A DNA stretch of 64,000 nucleotides from Phycisphaerae bacterium (GTDB lineage Bacteria; Planctomycetota; Phycisphaerae; JAJVII01), in contig JAJVII010000021.1 of NCBI GenBank assembly GCA_022072085.1, forward strand, positions 62,001 through 126,000, in the 5' to 3' direction. Under the pieces are notes generated by a model that did no database searches, had not been told where the DNA came from, and saw only the letters and a program-made list of their open reading frames with translations. This document shows positions 8,780 through 16,411 of this stretch, in pieces. The position numbers and the translations under genes are program-made. Position 1 is the first letter of the stretch, and each line of letters starts with the position of its first letter.

Positions 8780-8807
8780 TTGCCAACCGGCAGCCATGGT
8801 TTATAAT
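8780..8807 (+). promoter_or_regulatory. Sigma-70-type promoter of pdxJ
   Basis: TTGCCA (8780-8785), a 16-nt spacer and a perfect TATAAT (8802-8807) lie 38 bp before the pdxJ start. Confidence 0.7.
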
Positions 8808-8844
8808 CGCCGGGCGCGTCGAACGGCGCCCTGGACGAACCACC

Positions 8845-9594
8845 ATGATCAAGCTGGGCGTAAACATCGACCACGTGGCCACCGTGCGGCAGGCCCGCCG
8901 CACCGACGAGCCGGACCCCGTCTGGGCCGCGGTGCAGGCCGAGTTGGGCGGCGCCGATGGCATCACCGTTCACCTGCGCGAGGACCGTCGGCACATCCAG
9001 GACCACGATCTGGAGCGGCTGCGCGGCACGGTGGCCGTTCGGCTGAACCAGGAGCTGGCCTGCGCGGACGAGATACTGGCCATCGCCTGCCGCATCAGGC
9101 CCGACCAGGCAACGCTGGTCCCCGAGAAACGCGAGGAAGTCACCACCGAGGGCGGGCTGGACGTCGTGGGCAACCGCCAACGGGTGGCCGAGGCCGTCCG
9201 GCGGCTGGCCGGCGCGGGCATCCTGGTCTCGCTGTTCATCGACCCGTCGCCCGAGCAGGTGGCTGCGTCGGCCGAGGTCGGCGCCCAGGCCGTTGAATTG
9301 CACACCGGCGCCTACGCCCACGCGTGGCGGAAGGTCGAGCGGGCGACGCCGGACGCGTCCGACCCGATGCAGGTGGAGCTGGGCAAGCTCAGCCGGGCGT
9401 TCGTGCTGGCCCGCCAGTCCGGCATGGACTGCCACGCCGGCCACGGGATCACCTATCGCAACGTCGAGCCGCTGGTGAAGCTGGCCCGATGGGGAGAGTT
9501 CAACATCGGCCATTCGATCGTCGCCCGCAGCCTGTTCGTGGGCCTGGCCGAGGCGGTCCGCGAAATGAAGCGGCTGATGAACCCCGTCAAGTAG
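8845..9594 (+). CDS. pdxJ: Pyridoxine 5'-phosphate synthase PdxJ
   Basis: 249 residues, normal for PdxJ (~240). It condenses 1-deoxyxylulose 5-phosphate with 3-amino-2-oxopropyl phosphate to form pyridoxine 5'-phosphate, the last step of the DXP-dependent vitamin B6 route in the cytoplasm. Family signatures are clear: the N-terminal [16 protein letters not shown], the [11 protein letters not shown] block, a [13 protein letters not shown] loop, a late HAGHGI motif, and [11 protein letters not shown] near the C-terminus. ATG at 8845 matches the conserved N-terminus; longer in-frame starts are not needed. dapA follows after 26 bp, so the two are probably co-transcribed from the promoter at 8780-8807. 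Confidence 0.96.
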   Translation: MIKLGVNIDHVATVRQARRTDEPDPVWAAVQAELGGADGITVHLREDRRHIQDHDLERLRGTVAVRLNQELACADEILAIACRIRPDQATLVPEKREEVTTEGGLDVVGNRQRVAEAVRRLAGAGILVSLFIDPSPEQVAASAEVGAQAVELHTGAYAHAWRKVERATPDASDPMQVELGKLSRAFVLARQSGMDCHAGHGITYRNVEPLVKLARWGEFNIGHSIVARSLFVGLAEAVREMKRLMNPVK

Positions 9595-9620
9595 CAACAA
9601 CTGTTGAGCCGGAGACACCG

Positions 9621-10487
9621 ATGTTCAGAGGAACCTGCACCGCCCTGGTTACGCCGTTTGATGCCGCGGGGAATGTCGACGAGGCCGCGCTTCGCGCGCT
9701 GGTCAAGCGGCAGATCGACCTGGGCATCGACGGGCTGGTCCCCGTCGGCACAACCGGCGAGAGCCCGACGCTCACCCATGCCGAGCACGACCGCGTGATC
9801 GAAGTCGTCGTCGAGGCGGCCGCCGGGCGCGTGCCGGTCATCGCCGGCGCGGGGTCCAACAGCACCGCGGAGGCCCTTCGGCTGACCCGGCACGCCCAGG
9901 AAGTCGGCGCCGCCGCCTGCCTCCAGGTGAACCCGTACTACAACAAGCCCAGCCAGGAGGGGCTCTACCGGCACTTCATGGCCATCGCCGACGTCGGCCT
10001 GCCGGTGGTGCTCTACAACATCCCCGGCCGAACGGGCGTCACGCTGGAGCCGGCGACCATCGCCCGGCTGGCCCGGCACGAGAAGATCGTCGCGGTCAAG
10101 GAGGCCACCGGGAACCTCGACTTCGCCAGCCAGATCGTCGCCGAGACCGACCTGGCCGTTCTCTCCGGCGACGACAGCCTGACGCTGCCGATGGCGGCCG
10201 TCGGCGGGGTCGGCGTGATCAGCGTCATCAGCAACCTGCTGCCCGGCCGCGTGAAGGCCATGACCGCGGCCTTCCTGGGCGGCGACTGGGAGGCGGCCCG
10301 CCGCCTGCACCTCGAGCTGTTCGCGCTGTTCAAGGCCATGTTCATCGAGACCAACCCCGTGCCGGTGAAAACGGCGATGGAGTTGGCCGGCTTCTGCTCG
10401 GCCGCCGTGCGCCTGCCGCTGGCCCCGCTGGCCGACGCCAACCGGGCGAAGCTCGAAGCGATGCTCAGGCAACATGAAGTGATCTGA
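9621..10487 (+). CDS. dapA: 4-hydroxy-tetrahydrodipicolinate synthase DapA
   Basis: 288 residues, typical length. DapA condenses pyruvate with aspartate semialdehyde, the committed step to diaminopimelate and lysine. Visible hallmarks are GTTGESPTL near residue 45, the proton-relay tyrosine in VLYNIPGRTG, the Schiff-base lysine in IVAVKEATGNL, and SGDDSLTLPMAAVGG for substrate binding. GGAG precedes the ATG at 9621. It is 26 bp after pdxJ on the same strand. The stop codon abuts a long inverted repeat (10488-10577) that separates it from the convergent VOC gene and may end both transcripts. Confidence 0.96.
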   Translation: MFRGTCTALVTPFDAAGNVDEAALRALVKRQIDLGIDGLVPVGTTGESPTLTHAEHDRVIEVVVEAAAGRVPVIAGAGSNSTAEALRLTRHAQEVGAAACLQVNPYYNKPSQEGLYRHFMAIADVGLPVVLYNIPGRTGVTLEPATIARLARHEKIVAVKEATGNLDFASQIVAETDLAVLSGDDSLTLPMAAVGGVGVISVISNLLPGRVKAMTAAFLGGDWEAARRLHLELFALFKAMFIETNPVPVKTAMELAGFCSAAVRLPLAPLADANRAKLEAMLRQHEVI

Positions 10488-10577
10488 AGTTTCAAGTTCC
10501 GAGTTTCAAGTGACAAGTGTAAGAGGGATGGACAACTCCCTCCCACTTGAAACTCGAAACTCGAAACTTGTCACTTG
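10488..10577. repeat. Intergenic inverted repeat of short degenerate units (TTTCAAGT/CGAAACT type)
   Basis: The left arm (10488-10519) contains GTTTCAAGTTCCGAGTTTCA then AGTGACAAGTG. The right arm (10544-10577) is its near reverse complement, built of ACTCGAAACT units. The loop is ~24 nt. The stop codon of the minus-strand VOC gene (10571-10573) lies inside the right arm. One of several such elements in this window. Confidence 0.75.
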
Positions 10578-10981
10578 CAGCTTTCCAACGCCTTCACCTG
10601 GGCGCTGTCGGGCGTGTAGCAGTGCAGCTCGATGGGGTTGCCGTCGGGATCCTCGGTCCAGGCCTGCCAGCTCTTGTCGTTGCCCAGTTTCTTGTTCTTG
10701 GCCTCGACGCCGACGGCGGCGAGCTGGGCGATGGCTGCGTCCAGGTCCTCGACCTCCAGGCTGATGTGGCGGTAGGAAACGCCCTCCGGCCGCGGGCCCG
10801 GGGCGCCCTTGAAAAACTCCAGGAACGTCCGCCCGCCGCAAGAGAGGTAGAAGCCGTATCGCTCCCCCGTGTCGCGTTTGAACTCGAAGGCGAGCTTCAT
10901 GCCCAGCCCGTCGCAGTAGAACTTGCGCGTGCGTTCCAGGTCGGCGACGATGAAGCAGGCGTGTGCCAGGGAGCGGATCAT
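10571..10981 (-). CDS. VOC (glyoxalase/bleomycin-resistance) superfamily protein
   Basis: A 136-residue single-domain protein starting at ATG 10981. Two beta-alpha-beta-beta-beta modules are recognisable. The first begins SLAHACFIVADLERTRKFYCDGLGMK. The second begins YRHISLEVEDLDAAIAQLAAVG and ends WTEDPDGNPIELHCYTP. Metal ligands typical of the fold are plausible at H7, E (FLEFF), H (YRHIS) and E (IELH), close to the glyoxalase I pattern (lactoylglutathione lyase). The substrate cannot be deduced. It is the downstream partner of a ferredoxin gene 10 bp away on the same strand. Confidence 0.85.
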   Translation of the reverse strand: MIRSLAHACFIVADLERTRKFYCDGLGMKLAFEFKRDTGERYGFYLSCGGRTFLEFFKGAPGPRPEGVSYRHISLEVEDLDAAIAQLAAVGVEAKNKKLGNDKSWQAWTEDPDGNPIELHCYTPDSAQVKALESCK

Positions 10982-10991
10982 GGGCGGTTCC

Positions 10992-11258
10992 TCATTCGAT
11001 CTTGTCGGCGTAGGCCGGGTTGATCTGGACCTGCTCGGTGGGGACCATCTGGATGCAGTTCCAGGGGCAGACCTGCTCACAGAGCGTGCAGCCGATGCAG
11101 CGCGGCAGGTCGATGGTGCAGACCTTCAGGACGTTGGGGTCGCGTTGGCCGGCGATGATGTCGATGCAGTCGACGGGGCAGACGGTGATGCAGGCCTCGC
11201 ACCCGGTGCAGAGGTCCTCGTCGAGGATCGCCAGTTGCTTGGGCAACTTCTTGGCCAT
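10992..11258 (-). CDS. 2[4Fe-4S] ferredoxin-type protein
   Basis: 88 residues with two cluster motifs: CTGCEACITVCP and CIGCTLCEQVCP (CxxCxxCxxxCP twice), spaced by ~30 residues with an intervening segment longer than in clostridial ferredoxins. It is a soluble low-potential electron carrier; donors and acceptors are unknown. The start ATG at 11258 encodes MAKKLPKQLAILDEDLC. It is 10 bp upstream of the VOC gene, so the two are probably one transcript. An Rnf complex, a possible partner for low-potential ferredoxin, begins at the right end of the window; this link is inference. Confidence 0.93.
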   Translation of the reverse strand: MAKKLPKQLAILDEDLCTGCEACITVCPVDCIDIIAGQRDPNVLKVCTIDLPRCIGCTLCEQVCPWNCIQMVPTEQVQINPAYADKIE

Positions 11259-11323
11259 GGTCCCTTATCTTACCCGTTCCAGGCCGAGGGTAAAGCATGC
11301 CGCCGACCGGGTCGGCCCCCGCC

Positions 11324-11351
11324 TTGCCCGGGGACGCTTCAATGTTAGAAT
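11324..11351 (+). promoter_or_regulatory. Sigma-70-type promoter of the aspartase/fumarase gene
   Basis: TTGCCC (11324-11329), a 16-nt spacer and TAGAAT (11346-11351), followed 33 bp later by the ATG with AAGGAGG between. Confidence 0.6.
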
Positions 11352-11384
11352 GGCCCCCGGTGTGCCTTTGAAGGAGGACAACCT

Positions 11385-12788
11385 ATGGGCAACTCGGATT
11401 TCAGGATCGAAAAGGATTCGATGGGCGAGGTCAAAGTGCCGGCTGACGCCTACTACGGCGTCCAGACCCAGCGCGGCGCAGACAACTTCCCCATCTCCGG
11501 CCTGCGCGAGCACCCGAAGTTCATCGAGAGCTTCGTCGAGCTCAAGCTGGCCGCCGCGATCGTCAACACGAACCTGGGCGCCGTGGACAAGGAGCGTGGC
11601 CAGGCGATCCAGCAGGCCTGCCGCGAAATCCTGGCCGACCTGCCCAAGTGGATCGGCCAATTCGTCATCGACGTCTTCCAGGCCGGCGCGGGCACGAGCT
11701 TCCACATGAACGTCAACGAGGTCGTCGCCAACCGCGCTCTCGAGCTGCTGGGCGACCAGCGCGGCAACTACAAGCGGCTGAGCGCGAACGACCACGTCAA
11801 CTTCGGCCAATCCACCAACGACACCGTGCCGACGACGATCCACGTCACCGCGCTCAAGCTCGGCGGCGAACTGGTTGGCGTGGTGGGCAGGCTGGCCGAC
11901 GCCTTCGCCGCCAAGGCCGAGCAGTTCAAGGGCGTCATCAAGAGCGGCCGAACGCACCTCCAGGACGCCGTGCCGATCACGCTGGGCCAGGAGTTCCGCG
12001 GCTACGCGGCGGCCCTGCGGCAGAGCGCCGAGTTGATCGACGCCGCCACCGTGCCGCTGCGCCAGCTCTGCCTGGGCGGGTCGGCGGTCGGCACCGGGCT
12101 GAACAGTCTGCCGAAGTACCGCGAACTGGTCATCGCCGAGTTGGGCAAGCTGACTCACCTGCCGCTGGCTGTGCCCGACGACCCGCGCCGGGCCATGCAG
12201 AGCATGCAGCCGGTGGCCCACTTCCACGCGACGGTCCGCAACCTGGCACTGGAGCTGACACGGATCGCCAACGACCTGCGGCTGCTCAGCTCGGGCCCGA
12301 CGACCGGGCTGGCCGAGATCGTCCTGCCTGGCGTTCAGCCCGGCAGCAGCATCATGCCCGGCAAAGTGAACCCGGTGATGGCTGAGTGCCTGAACATGGT
12401 CTGCTACGAGGTGATCGGCAACGACGCGACGGTGGCCTACGCGACGCAGGCCGGGCAGATGGAACTGAACGTGATGATGCCGCTGCTGGCCCACAAGGTG
12501 AACAGCAGTTGCGACCTGTTCATCAAGTATCTGCCGCTGTTCGAGGCCTGGTGCGTCCAGGGCATCACCGCCGATGAGGCCCGCTGCCGGATGTATTTTG
12601 AGAGCAGCGTCAGCCTGGCGACGATCCTCAACCCGCTGATCGGCTACCTCAAGGCGGCCGAGGTGGTCAAGGAGGCCGTCAAGACCGGCAAGCCGATCCT
12701 CCAGGTCGTCCGCGAGAAGAACGTCGCCGACCCGGACAAGCTGGCCGAGTTGCTCAAGCCCGAGAACGTCACCGGCCCGCTGCACTGA
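11385..12788 (+). CDS. aspA: Aspartate ammonia-lyase (class II fumarase/aspartase family)
   Basis: 467 residues, standard length. The superfamily signature GSSIMPGKVNPV is present, with SGRTHLQDAVPITLGQEF for substrate binding and FGQSTNDTVPT earlier. The N-terminal block PADAYYGVQTQRGADNFPIS and the late CVQGITADEARC resemble aspartases (YYGVQT, C.nGIT...C) more than fumarases (YWGAQTQRS, GI.PN). On that basis I favour L-aspartate to fumarate plus ammonia. The PGKVNP glycine and MNVNEVVANRA are fumarase-like, so FumC activity cannot be excluded. AAGGAGG and a promoter lie upstream; the gene appears monocistronic, followed by an inverted repeat. Confidence 0.9.
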   Translation: MGNSDFRIEKDSMGEVKVPADAYYGVQTQRGADNFPISGLREHPKFIESFVELKLAAAIVNTNLGAVDKERGQAIQQACREILADLPKWIGQFVIDVFQAGAGTSFHMNVNEVVANRALELLGDQRGNYKRLSANDHVNFGQSTNDTVPTTIHVTALKLGGELVGVVGRLADAFAAKAEQFKGVIKSGRTHLQDAVPITLGQEFRGYAAALRQSAELIDAATVPLRQLCLGGSAVGTGLNSLPKYRELVIAELGKLTHLPLAVPDDPRRAMQSMQPVAHFHATVRNLALELTRIANDLRLLSSGPTTGLAEIVLPGVQPGSSIMPGKVNPVMAECLNMVCYEVIGNDATVAYATQAGQMELNVMMPLLAHKVNSSCDLFIKYLPLFEAWCVQGITADEARCRMYFESSVSLATILNPLIGYLKAAEVVKEAVKTGKPILQVVREKNVADPDKLAELLKPENVTGPLH

Positions 12789-12798
12789 GGGGAGGAAA

Positions 12799-12888
12799 GC
12801 CACAGATGGACACAGATTGACATAGATGGAGATCGAACGGGAAGCCCGGCGCCCCTCCTGTCTGTGCATATCCGTGTGCATCTGTGGC
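12799..12888. repeat. Intergenic inverted repeat (CACAGATGGACACAGATT type)
   Basis: The left arm 12799-12830 (GCCACAGATGGACACAGATT...) pairs imperfectly with the right arm 12859-12888 (TGTCTGTGC...GCATCTGTGGC). Loop ~28 nt. It lies just after the aspartase/fumarase stop. Confidence 0.7.
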
Positions 12889-12928
12889 GATCTCTTTTTC
12901 GCCGCCGGGCAGGTAACAGGAAAGAGCC

Positions 12929-14074
12929 ATGACACCCCGCGAGCGATACATTGCGACGTTGACGTTCGGCAGGCCGGACCGCATTCCGCTTTCACCGGGC
13001 GGGCCTCGGGAATCGACACTCAAGCGGTGGCGCAGCGAAGGGCTGCCCGCAGGCGTGAACTGGTTCGGCCATCTGCTCCAGAAGATCGGCGTCAGCCCCG
13101 AAGCGGCGGGCATCAGCGGCGACCCCGGCGACAAGCCGCGACATCTCGATGCCGACTTCCGCATGATCCCGCAGTTCGAGGAGAAGGTGCTCGAACACCG
13201 CGACGGCCACTACGTCGTGCAGGACTGGAAGGGCAACGTCTGCGAGATCAGCGACCAGTTCGACGTCAGCTACCTGCGCAACGCGATCGACTTCGTTACG
13301 CGGCGGTGGATCAAGTGCCCCGTCGAGACGCGCGACGACTGGGAGGCGATGAAGACGCGTTATGACCTGGACGCGCCGGGCCGCTGGCCGGCGGACTTCG
13401 ACGCCCGCTGTGCCGCGCTGGCCGACCGCAGCCACGTCGTGGGGGTCAGCTTCTCCGGGCCCTTCTGGCAACTCCGTGAGTGGTGCGGTTTTGAGGGGCT
13501 CTGCGAGCTGATGGTAACCGACCCGGGGTTCGTGGACGAGATGGCCGCGTTCTGGACCGACTTCATCGACGCGATGCTGGAGCGGATCCTCGATCGCGTC
13601 GTGGTCGATCACGTGCTCGCGAACGAAGACATGGCCTACAAGGAGCACGCGATGATCTCGCCGGCGATGACGCGGCGGTTCTGCGGTCCGGGCTACGCAC
13701 GGTGGTTCGGACGCTGCCGGGCCGCCGGCGTGCCGGTGATCGACGTGGACAGCGACGGCTTCATCGGCGAGTTGATCCCGATCTGGATCAAGAACGGCGT
13801 CAACTGCTGCTGCCCGATGGAGGTGGCCGCCGGCAACGACATCAACGCGTTCCGGGCGCGGTTCGGACGCTCGATGGCCTACACCGGCGGGGTGGACAAG
13901 CGGAAGATGGCCGCCGGCGGCGCGGAACTGTCGGCCGAGCTGGCTCGCATCGCCCCGGTGATCCGCGACGGCGGCTTCATCCCCGGCTGCGACCACGGCG
14001 TGCCGTCTGACGTGAGTTGGCCGAACTTCGTGGACTACACCCGCCAGTTGGCCGAGCTGACCGGCTGGCTGTGA
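12929..14074 (+). CDS. Uroporphyrinogen decarboxylase (URO-D)-like family protein
   Basis: 381 residues. The N-terminus MTPRERYIATLTFGRPDRIPL is the typical opening of URO-D-like proteins. The domain continues with FVDEMAAFWTDFIDAMLERIL, an EDMAYKEHAMISP block, DVDSDGFIGELIPIWIKNGV, and a closing GGFIPGCDHGVPSDVSWPNFVDYTRQ. In planctomycetes this branch is usually not the haem enzyme; members resemble corrinoid methyltransferases, but no HxCxxC zinc site is obvious, so the substrate is unknown. An AGGAAA ribosome site precedes the ATG at 12929. Flanking inverted repeats (12799-12888 and 14096-14256) isolate it as a single transcription unit. Confidence 0.85.
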   Translation: MTPRERYIATLTFGRPDRIPLSPGGPRESTLKRWRSEGLPAGVNWFGHLLQKIGVSPEAAGISGDPGDKPRHLDADFRMIPQFEEKVLEHRDGHYVVQDWKGNVCEISDQFDVSYLRNAIDFVTRRWIKCPVETRDDWEAMKTRYDLDAPGRWPADFDARCAALADRSHVVGVSFSGPFWQLREWCGFEGLCELMVTDPGFVDEMAAFWTDFIDAMLERILDRVVVDHVLANEDMAYKEHAMISPAMTRRFCGPGYARWFGRCRAAGVPVIDVDSDGFIGELIPIWIKNGVNCCCPMEVAAGNDINAFRARFGRSMAYTGGVDKRKMAAGGAELSAELARIAPVIRDGGFIPGCDHGVPSDVSWPNFVDYTRQLAELTGWL

Positions 14075-14095
14075 CGGAGGAACACAGAGAGGGAG

Positions 14096-14256
14096 CATTT
14101 TTCATAATTCAGTTCGCCGCTGAGGCACAGAGACGCTGAGGGAAAGGACTTGGATGAAAACGGGTATCGGAAGTGATCGAAAGACTCGAACGCAACGCCT
14201 TCCATAAACCATTGTCCCTCTGCGACTCAGCGCCTCAGCGGCCAATTATGAAAAGT
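14096..14256. repeat. Intergenic inverted repeat (CGCTGAGGCACAGAGACGCTGAGGG type)
   Basis: The left arm (14096-14142) runs CATTTTTCATAATTCAG... through CGCTGAGGCACAGAGACGCT. The right arm (14215-14256) is its near reverse complement, ending CCAATTATGAAAAG. The 372-bp spacer 14075-14446 holds this element and the next one and no gene. Confidence 0.75.
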
Positions 14257-14258
14257 CC

Positions 14259-14383
14259 TGAGAGGCAGAGGGACCCGAGAGAGGAACAGAGAAGACAATG
14301 CGAAATGGAGGATAGGAGCATGAGTCGAAAGCCGCTCCGTCCTGCCTCTGTCCCCTCTGCCCCTCTGCGTTCGTCTTCTCTTC
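14259..14383. repeat. Second adjacent inverted repeat (GAGGCAGAGGGA type)
   Basis: The left arm 14259-14298 (CTGAGAGGCAGAGGGACCC...) pairs imperfectly with 14340-14383 (CTGCCTCTGTCCCCTCTGCC...). It is directly adjacent to the previous element. Confidence 0.6.
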
Positions 14384-14446
14384 TCCGCTTGTCGAATCCG
14401 CGCGATCGGCGTAATCTGCGGATTACTTCCCTCTTGGAGATCCGCC

Positions 14447-14833
14447 ATGGCCTTTATTCGCTTTGCCTGCCCGGGGTGTCACAAGACGATCGAGGTGATG
14501 GCCGCACTGGGCGGGCGTCGCGGCAAGTGCCCGGGCTGCGGCACGATGTTCGTCGTGCCCAAACAGAGCGACCCGGCGCTGGCCGAGGAGGAAAAGCAGT
14601 TCCCCCCCGAGCAACTGGCGGAGGCACTCCAGGTGTTCAAGCGGCGGTTGGCGGCCATCCGGCTGGACGACGAATCGCAACTCGGCCACGGGCCCTTCTC
14701 CAGCGGGTCGAAGGCAGCCGGCATGGGCATTCAGCCGCCGCGGGAGTTTCCGCCGGAAATCTGGGAGGCCCTGGTGCGGGCCGGCTCGCTAAAGCGGGCC
14801 CCGGGCGGGCTCTACGAACTGGCCGAGAAGTAG
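14447..14833 (+). CDS. Small zinc-ribbon protein, unknown function
   Basis: 128 residues. The first 40 form a zinc ribbon: IRFACPGCHKTIEV, then GGRRGKCPGCGTMFVVP, two CPGC knuckles 22 residues apart. This N-terminal module is common in planctomycete proteins, where it often heads longer signalling or secreted proteins; here it is followed only by ~85 residues with a predicted helix (EQLAEALQVFKRRLAAIRLDD) and a C-terminal EIWEALVRAGSLKRAPGGLYEL segment. No membrane segment or signal is seen. TTGGAGATCCGCC upstream supplies a GGAG ribosome site. The gene ends 7 bp before the first enhancer-like dyad of the next gene. Confidence 0.85.
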   Translation: MAFIRFACPGCHKTIEVMAALGGRRGKCPGCGTMFVVPKQSDPALAEEEKQFPPEQLAEALQVFKRRLAAIRLDDESQLGHGPFSSGSKAAGMGIQPPREFPPEIWEALVRAGSLKRAPGGLYELAEK

Positions 14834-14840
14834 GCCCCGC

Positions 14841-14878
14841 GTTGCGTCCCGTCAACATCGCTGTTGCGGAAAGTCAAC
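14841..14878. promoter_or_regulatory. Tandem enhancer-like dyads (candidate sigma-54 activator sites)
   Basis: GTTGC-GTCCCG-TCAAC (14841-14856) and TGTTGC-GGAAAG-TCAACA (core 14863-14878), 22 bp apart (two helical turns), ~100 bp upstream of the sigma-54 promoter at 14978. The same dyad type recurs at 16809-16846 and 51777-51824. Confidence 0.65.
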
Positions 14879-14977
14879 ATTCCGGCTGCACGAGTGCCGT
14901 CGGCACGATACGCGGCCAAGGCATAACCACCTTGTGCGGAATATGTTACGAGCGGCACTGCCCACATTCACCGCCGC

Positions 14978-14992
14978 TGGCATGCTGTTTGC
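14978..14992 (+). promoter_or_regulatory. Sigma-54 (-24/-12) promoter of PEP-CTERM gene 15039-15674
   Basis: TGGCATGCTGTTTGC, a perfect match to TGGCAYG-N4-TTGC with correct spacing. The predicted start is near 15004, giving a ~35-nt leader. Confidence 0.88.
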
Positions 14993-15038
14993 ACATCTGA
15001 TCCGAGCCCTGTACCCAGTCCATGGGTGAAGGATCGGT

Positions 15039-15674
15039 ATGAAGCGCTCCGGACGAAATATCTGCATGGCCGTCATGGCGGCGGTCTGCCTGTCAGGCGG
15101 GCCGGCCCGGGCGGCCGTTGTCGGCTACGACTTCGACAGCGATCAGAATCACACCGGCACATGGTACACACAGGCCGGCTGGAACAGCGTTCGGCCGAAT
15201 ACGCTCTACGCCGCCGGCTCGCAGAGCTACGGCTGGGACGCCAGCGTCGGGGTCAACCACCGCGACCGCGGCGCGTTCACCGATCCGATGTCCTACGCGC
15301 TGCGCGACCTGCACTTCGGCCCGAGCGACCGGACCTTCAGCGTCGACGTGGCCAACGGGATCTATGCCGTGACGATCTACTGGCGGGATCCTTCGAGCCT
15401 GCACGACAACATACAGGTGTCGGCTGAGGGGGCGGTCGTGCTGACCGACGTGGATGTGCCGCTCAGTTCGGCGATAACGACACGCAGTTTCGACGTGACG
15501 GTCGTGGACCATCGGCTGGACATCACCATCCACAAGAACACGGGCACCGACCCCAACTGGATCATCAACGGCCTGACGATCGAGCAGATCGCAGCGCCCG
15601 AGCCGGCGACGCTGGCACTGCTGGCCCTGGGCTGGCTGGGGACTGCCGGGATTCGCCTGCGCCGCTGCCGCTGA
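15039..15674 (+). CDS. PEP-CTERM sorting domain protein
   Basis: 211 residues. A signal peptide (MKRSGRNICMAVMAAVCLSGGPARA) starts at ATG 15039 with GAAGGA upstream. The C-terminus ends APEPATLALLALGWLG... RLRRCR, a slightly degenerate but recognisable exosortase tail. The central part is beta-rich (GNSGGTGTWYTQAGW-like start, FSVDVANGIYAVTIYWRDP, HRLDITIHKNTGTDPNWIINGLTIEQI) and resembles a carbohydrate-binding-type jelly roll, as in CBM/malectin-like domains of planctomycete surface proteins; that assignment is tentative. Control by sigma-54 is strongly suggested by the promoter at 14978-14992 and the dyads at 14841-14878. Confidence 0.9.
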   Translation: MKRSGRNICMAVMAAVCLSGGPARAAVVGYDFDSDQNHTGTWYTQAGWNSVRPNTLYAAGSQSYGWDASVGVNHRDRGAFTDPMSYALRDLHFGPSDRTFSVDVANGIYAVTIYWRDPSSLHDNIQVSAEGAVVLTDVDVPLSSAITTRSFDVTVVDHRLDITIHKNTGTDPNWIINGLTIEQIAAPEPATLALLALGWLGTAGIRLRRCR

Positions 15675-15732
15675 CCGCCCACCTGCGGCCACCCTCCTTC
15701 GTCGCACTCGCCGCCCTTCACTGAGACCCCGG

Positions 15733-15763
15733 TTGACAGGTCCGCCCGAACAGCGAAGATAAT
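15733..15763 (+). promoter_or_regulatory. Sigma-70-type promoter of the SRPBCC/receiver pair
   Basis: A perfect TTGACA (15733-15738) and GATAAT (15758-15763) with a long 19-nt spacer, 40 bp before the ATG at 15803. Confidence 0.5.
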
Positions 15764-15802
15764 CAGAGGTCCGCGACGCCGCCGCATCGAAGGGAGCAAG
15801 CG

Positions 15803-16411
15803 ATGGCCAAGGCCCTGCTTCACGGATTGATCGTTGTCCTGGTCGCCCTGCTGGTGATCGGCGCGGTCATGTACGCCCTGGGGGCGCGGACACAGAACGT
15901 CAAGTCGTCGGTGCAGATTTCCCGTCCGCCTGCTGAGGTCTTCGCCTGGGTCACGCAGCCCGACCGCATCGCCCAGTGGCTCGGAGGATGGAAAGAGACC
16001 CGCCCGCTGGACAGCCTGGGCCTGTCAGCCGGCGCCCGCTCGGTCGATGTGATGGAGATCGACGGCCGCCGCTACGAGCTGAACGTGCGGATCGTCAAGG
16101 TCGAACCGCCCTCGCTGCTGCAACTGAAGCTGGAGGGCGAAGGCTTCCAGTCCACCGTGACCTACATGCTCCAGGACGCGGAAAGCGGCGGCACGACGCT
16201 CACCGTCAACAGCGCCAGCCGATACAGCGGGCTGATGCCCAGGCTGATGGGCGCAATGGTCACCTCGGCCGCCAACGAGAAGTTGCACGCGGACCTCGAC
16301 CGGCTGCGTAAGCTGGCCGAGGCACCGCAGGTTCCCACAACCCAGCCGGCGTCGGCCGACGGGACCGGCTCCCTGAGCGCCCTGATCGCCCCCCACTGGA
16401 GTTGCCCGTGA
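15803..16411 (+). CDS. Membrane-anchored SRPBCC (START/polyketide-cyclase-like) domain protein
   Basis: 202 residues. One N-terminal membrane segment (LIVVLVALLVIGAVMYAL) is followed by an SRPBCC domain: VQISRPPAEVFAWVTQPDRIAQWLGGWKETRP near residues 35-68 and GGTTLTVNSASRYSGLMPRL further on. The C-terminal tail carries a VPTTQP linker. SRPBCC domains bind hydrophobic ligands in a helix-grip cavity; the ligand here is unknown. The stop overlaps the next start (GTGA at 16408-16411), so translation of the receiver-like protein is coupled to it. Confidence 0.85.
   Translation: MAKALLHGLIVVLVALLVIGAVMYALGARTQNVKSSVQISRPPAEVFAWVTQPDRIAQWLGGWKETRPLDSLGLSAGARSVDVMEIDGRRYELNVRIVKVEPPSLLQLKLEGEGFQSTVTYMLQDAESGGTTLTVNSASRYSGLMPRLMGAMVTSAANEKLHADLDRLRKLAEAPQVPTTQPASADGTGSLSALIAPHWSCP

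Noticed and set aside
11265-13019. Long open frame antisense to the aspartase/fumarase gene
   Set aside because: Low-complexity Arg/Ala/Gly/Asp-rich translation with no family motif; the sense frame encodes a textbook enzyme. Common artefact of high GC.
15039-15674. Intact exosortase operon near the PEP-CTERM genes
   Set aside because: No gene in the window has an eight-helix exosortase profile or the expected catalytic Cys/Arg/His; the enzyme must be elsewhere.
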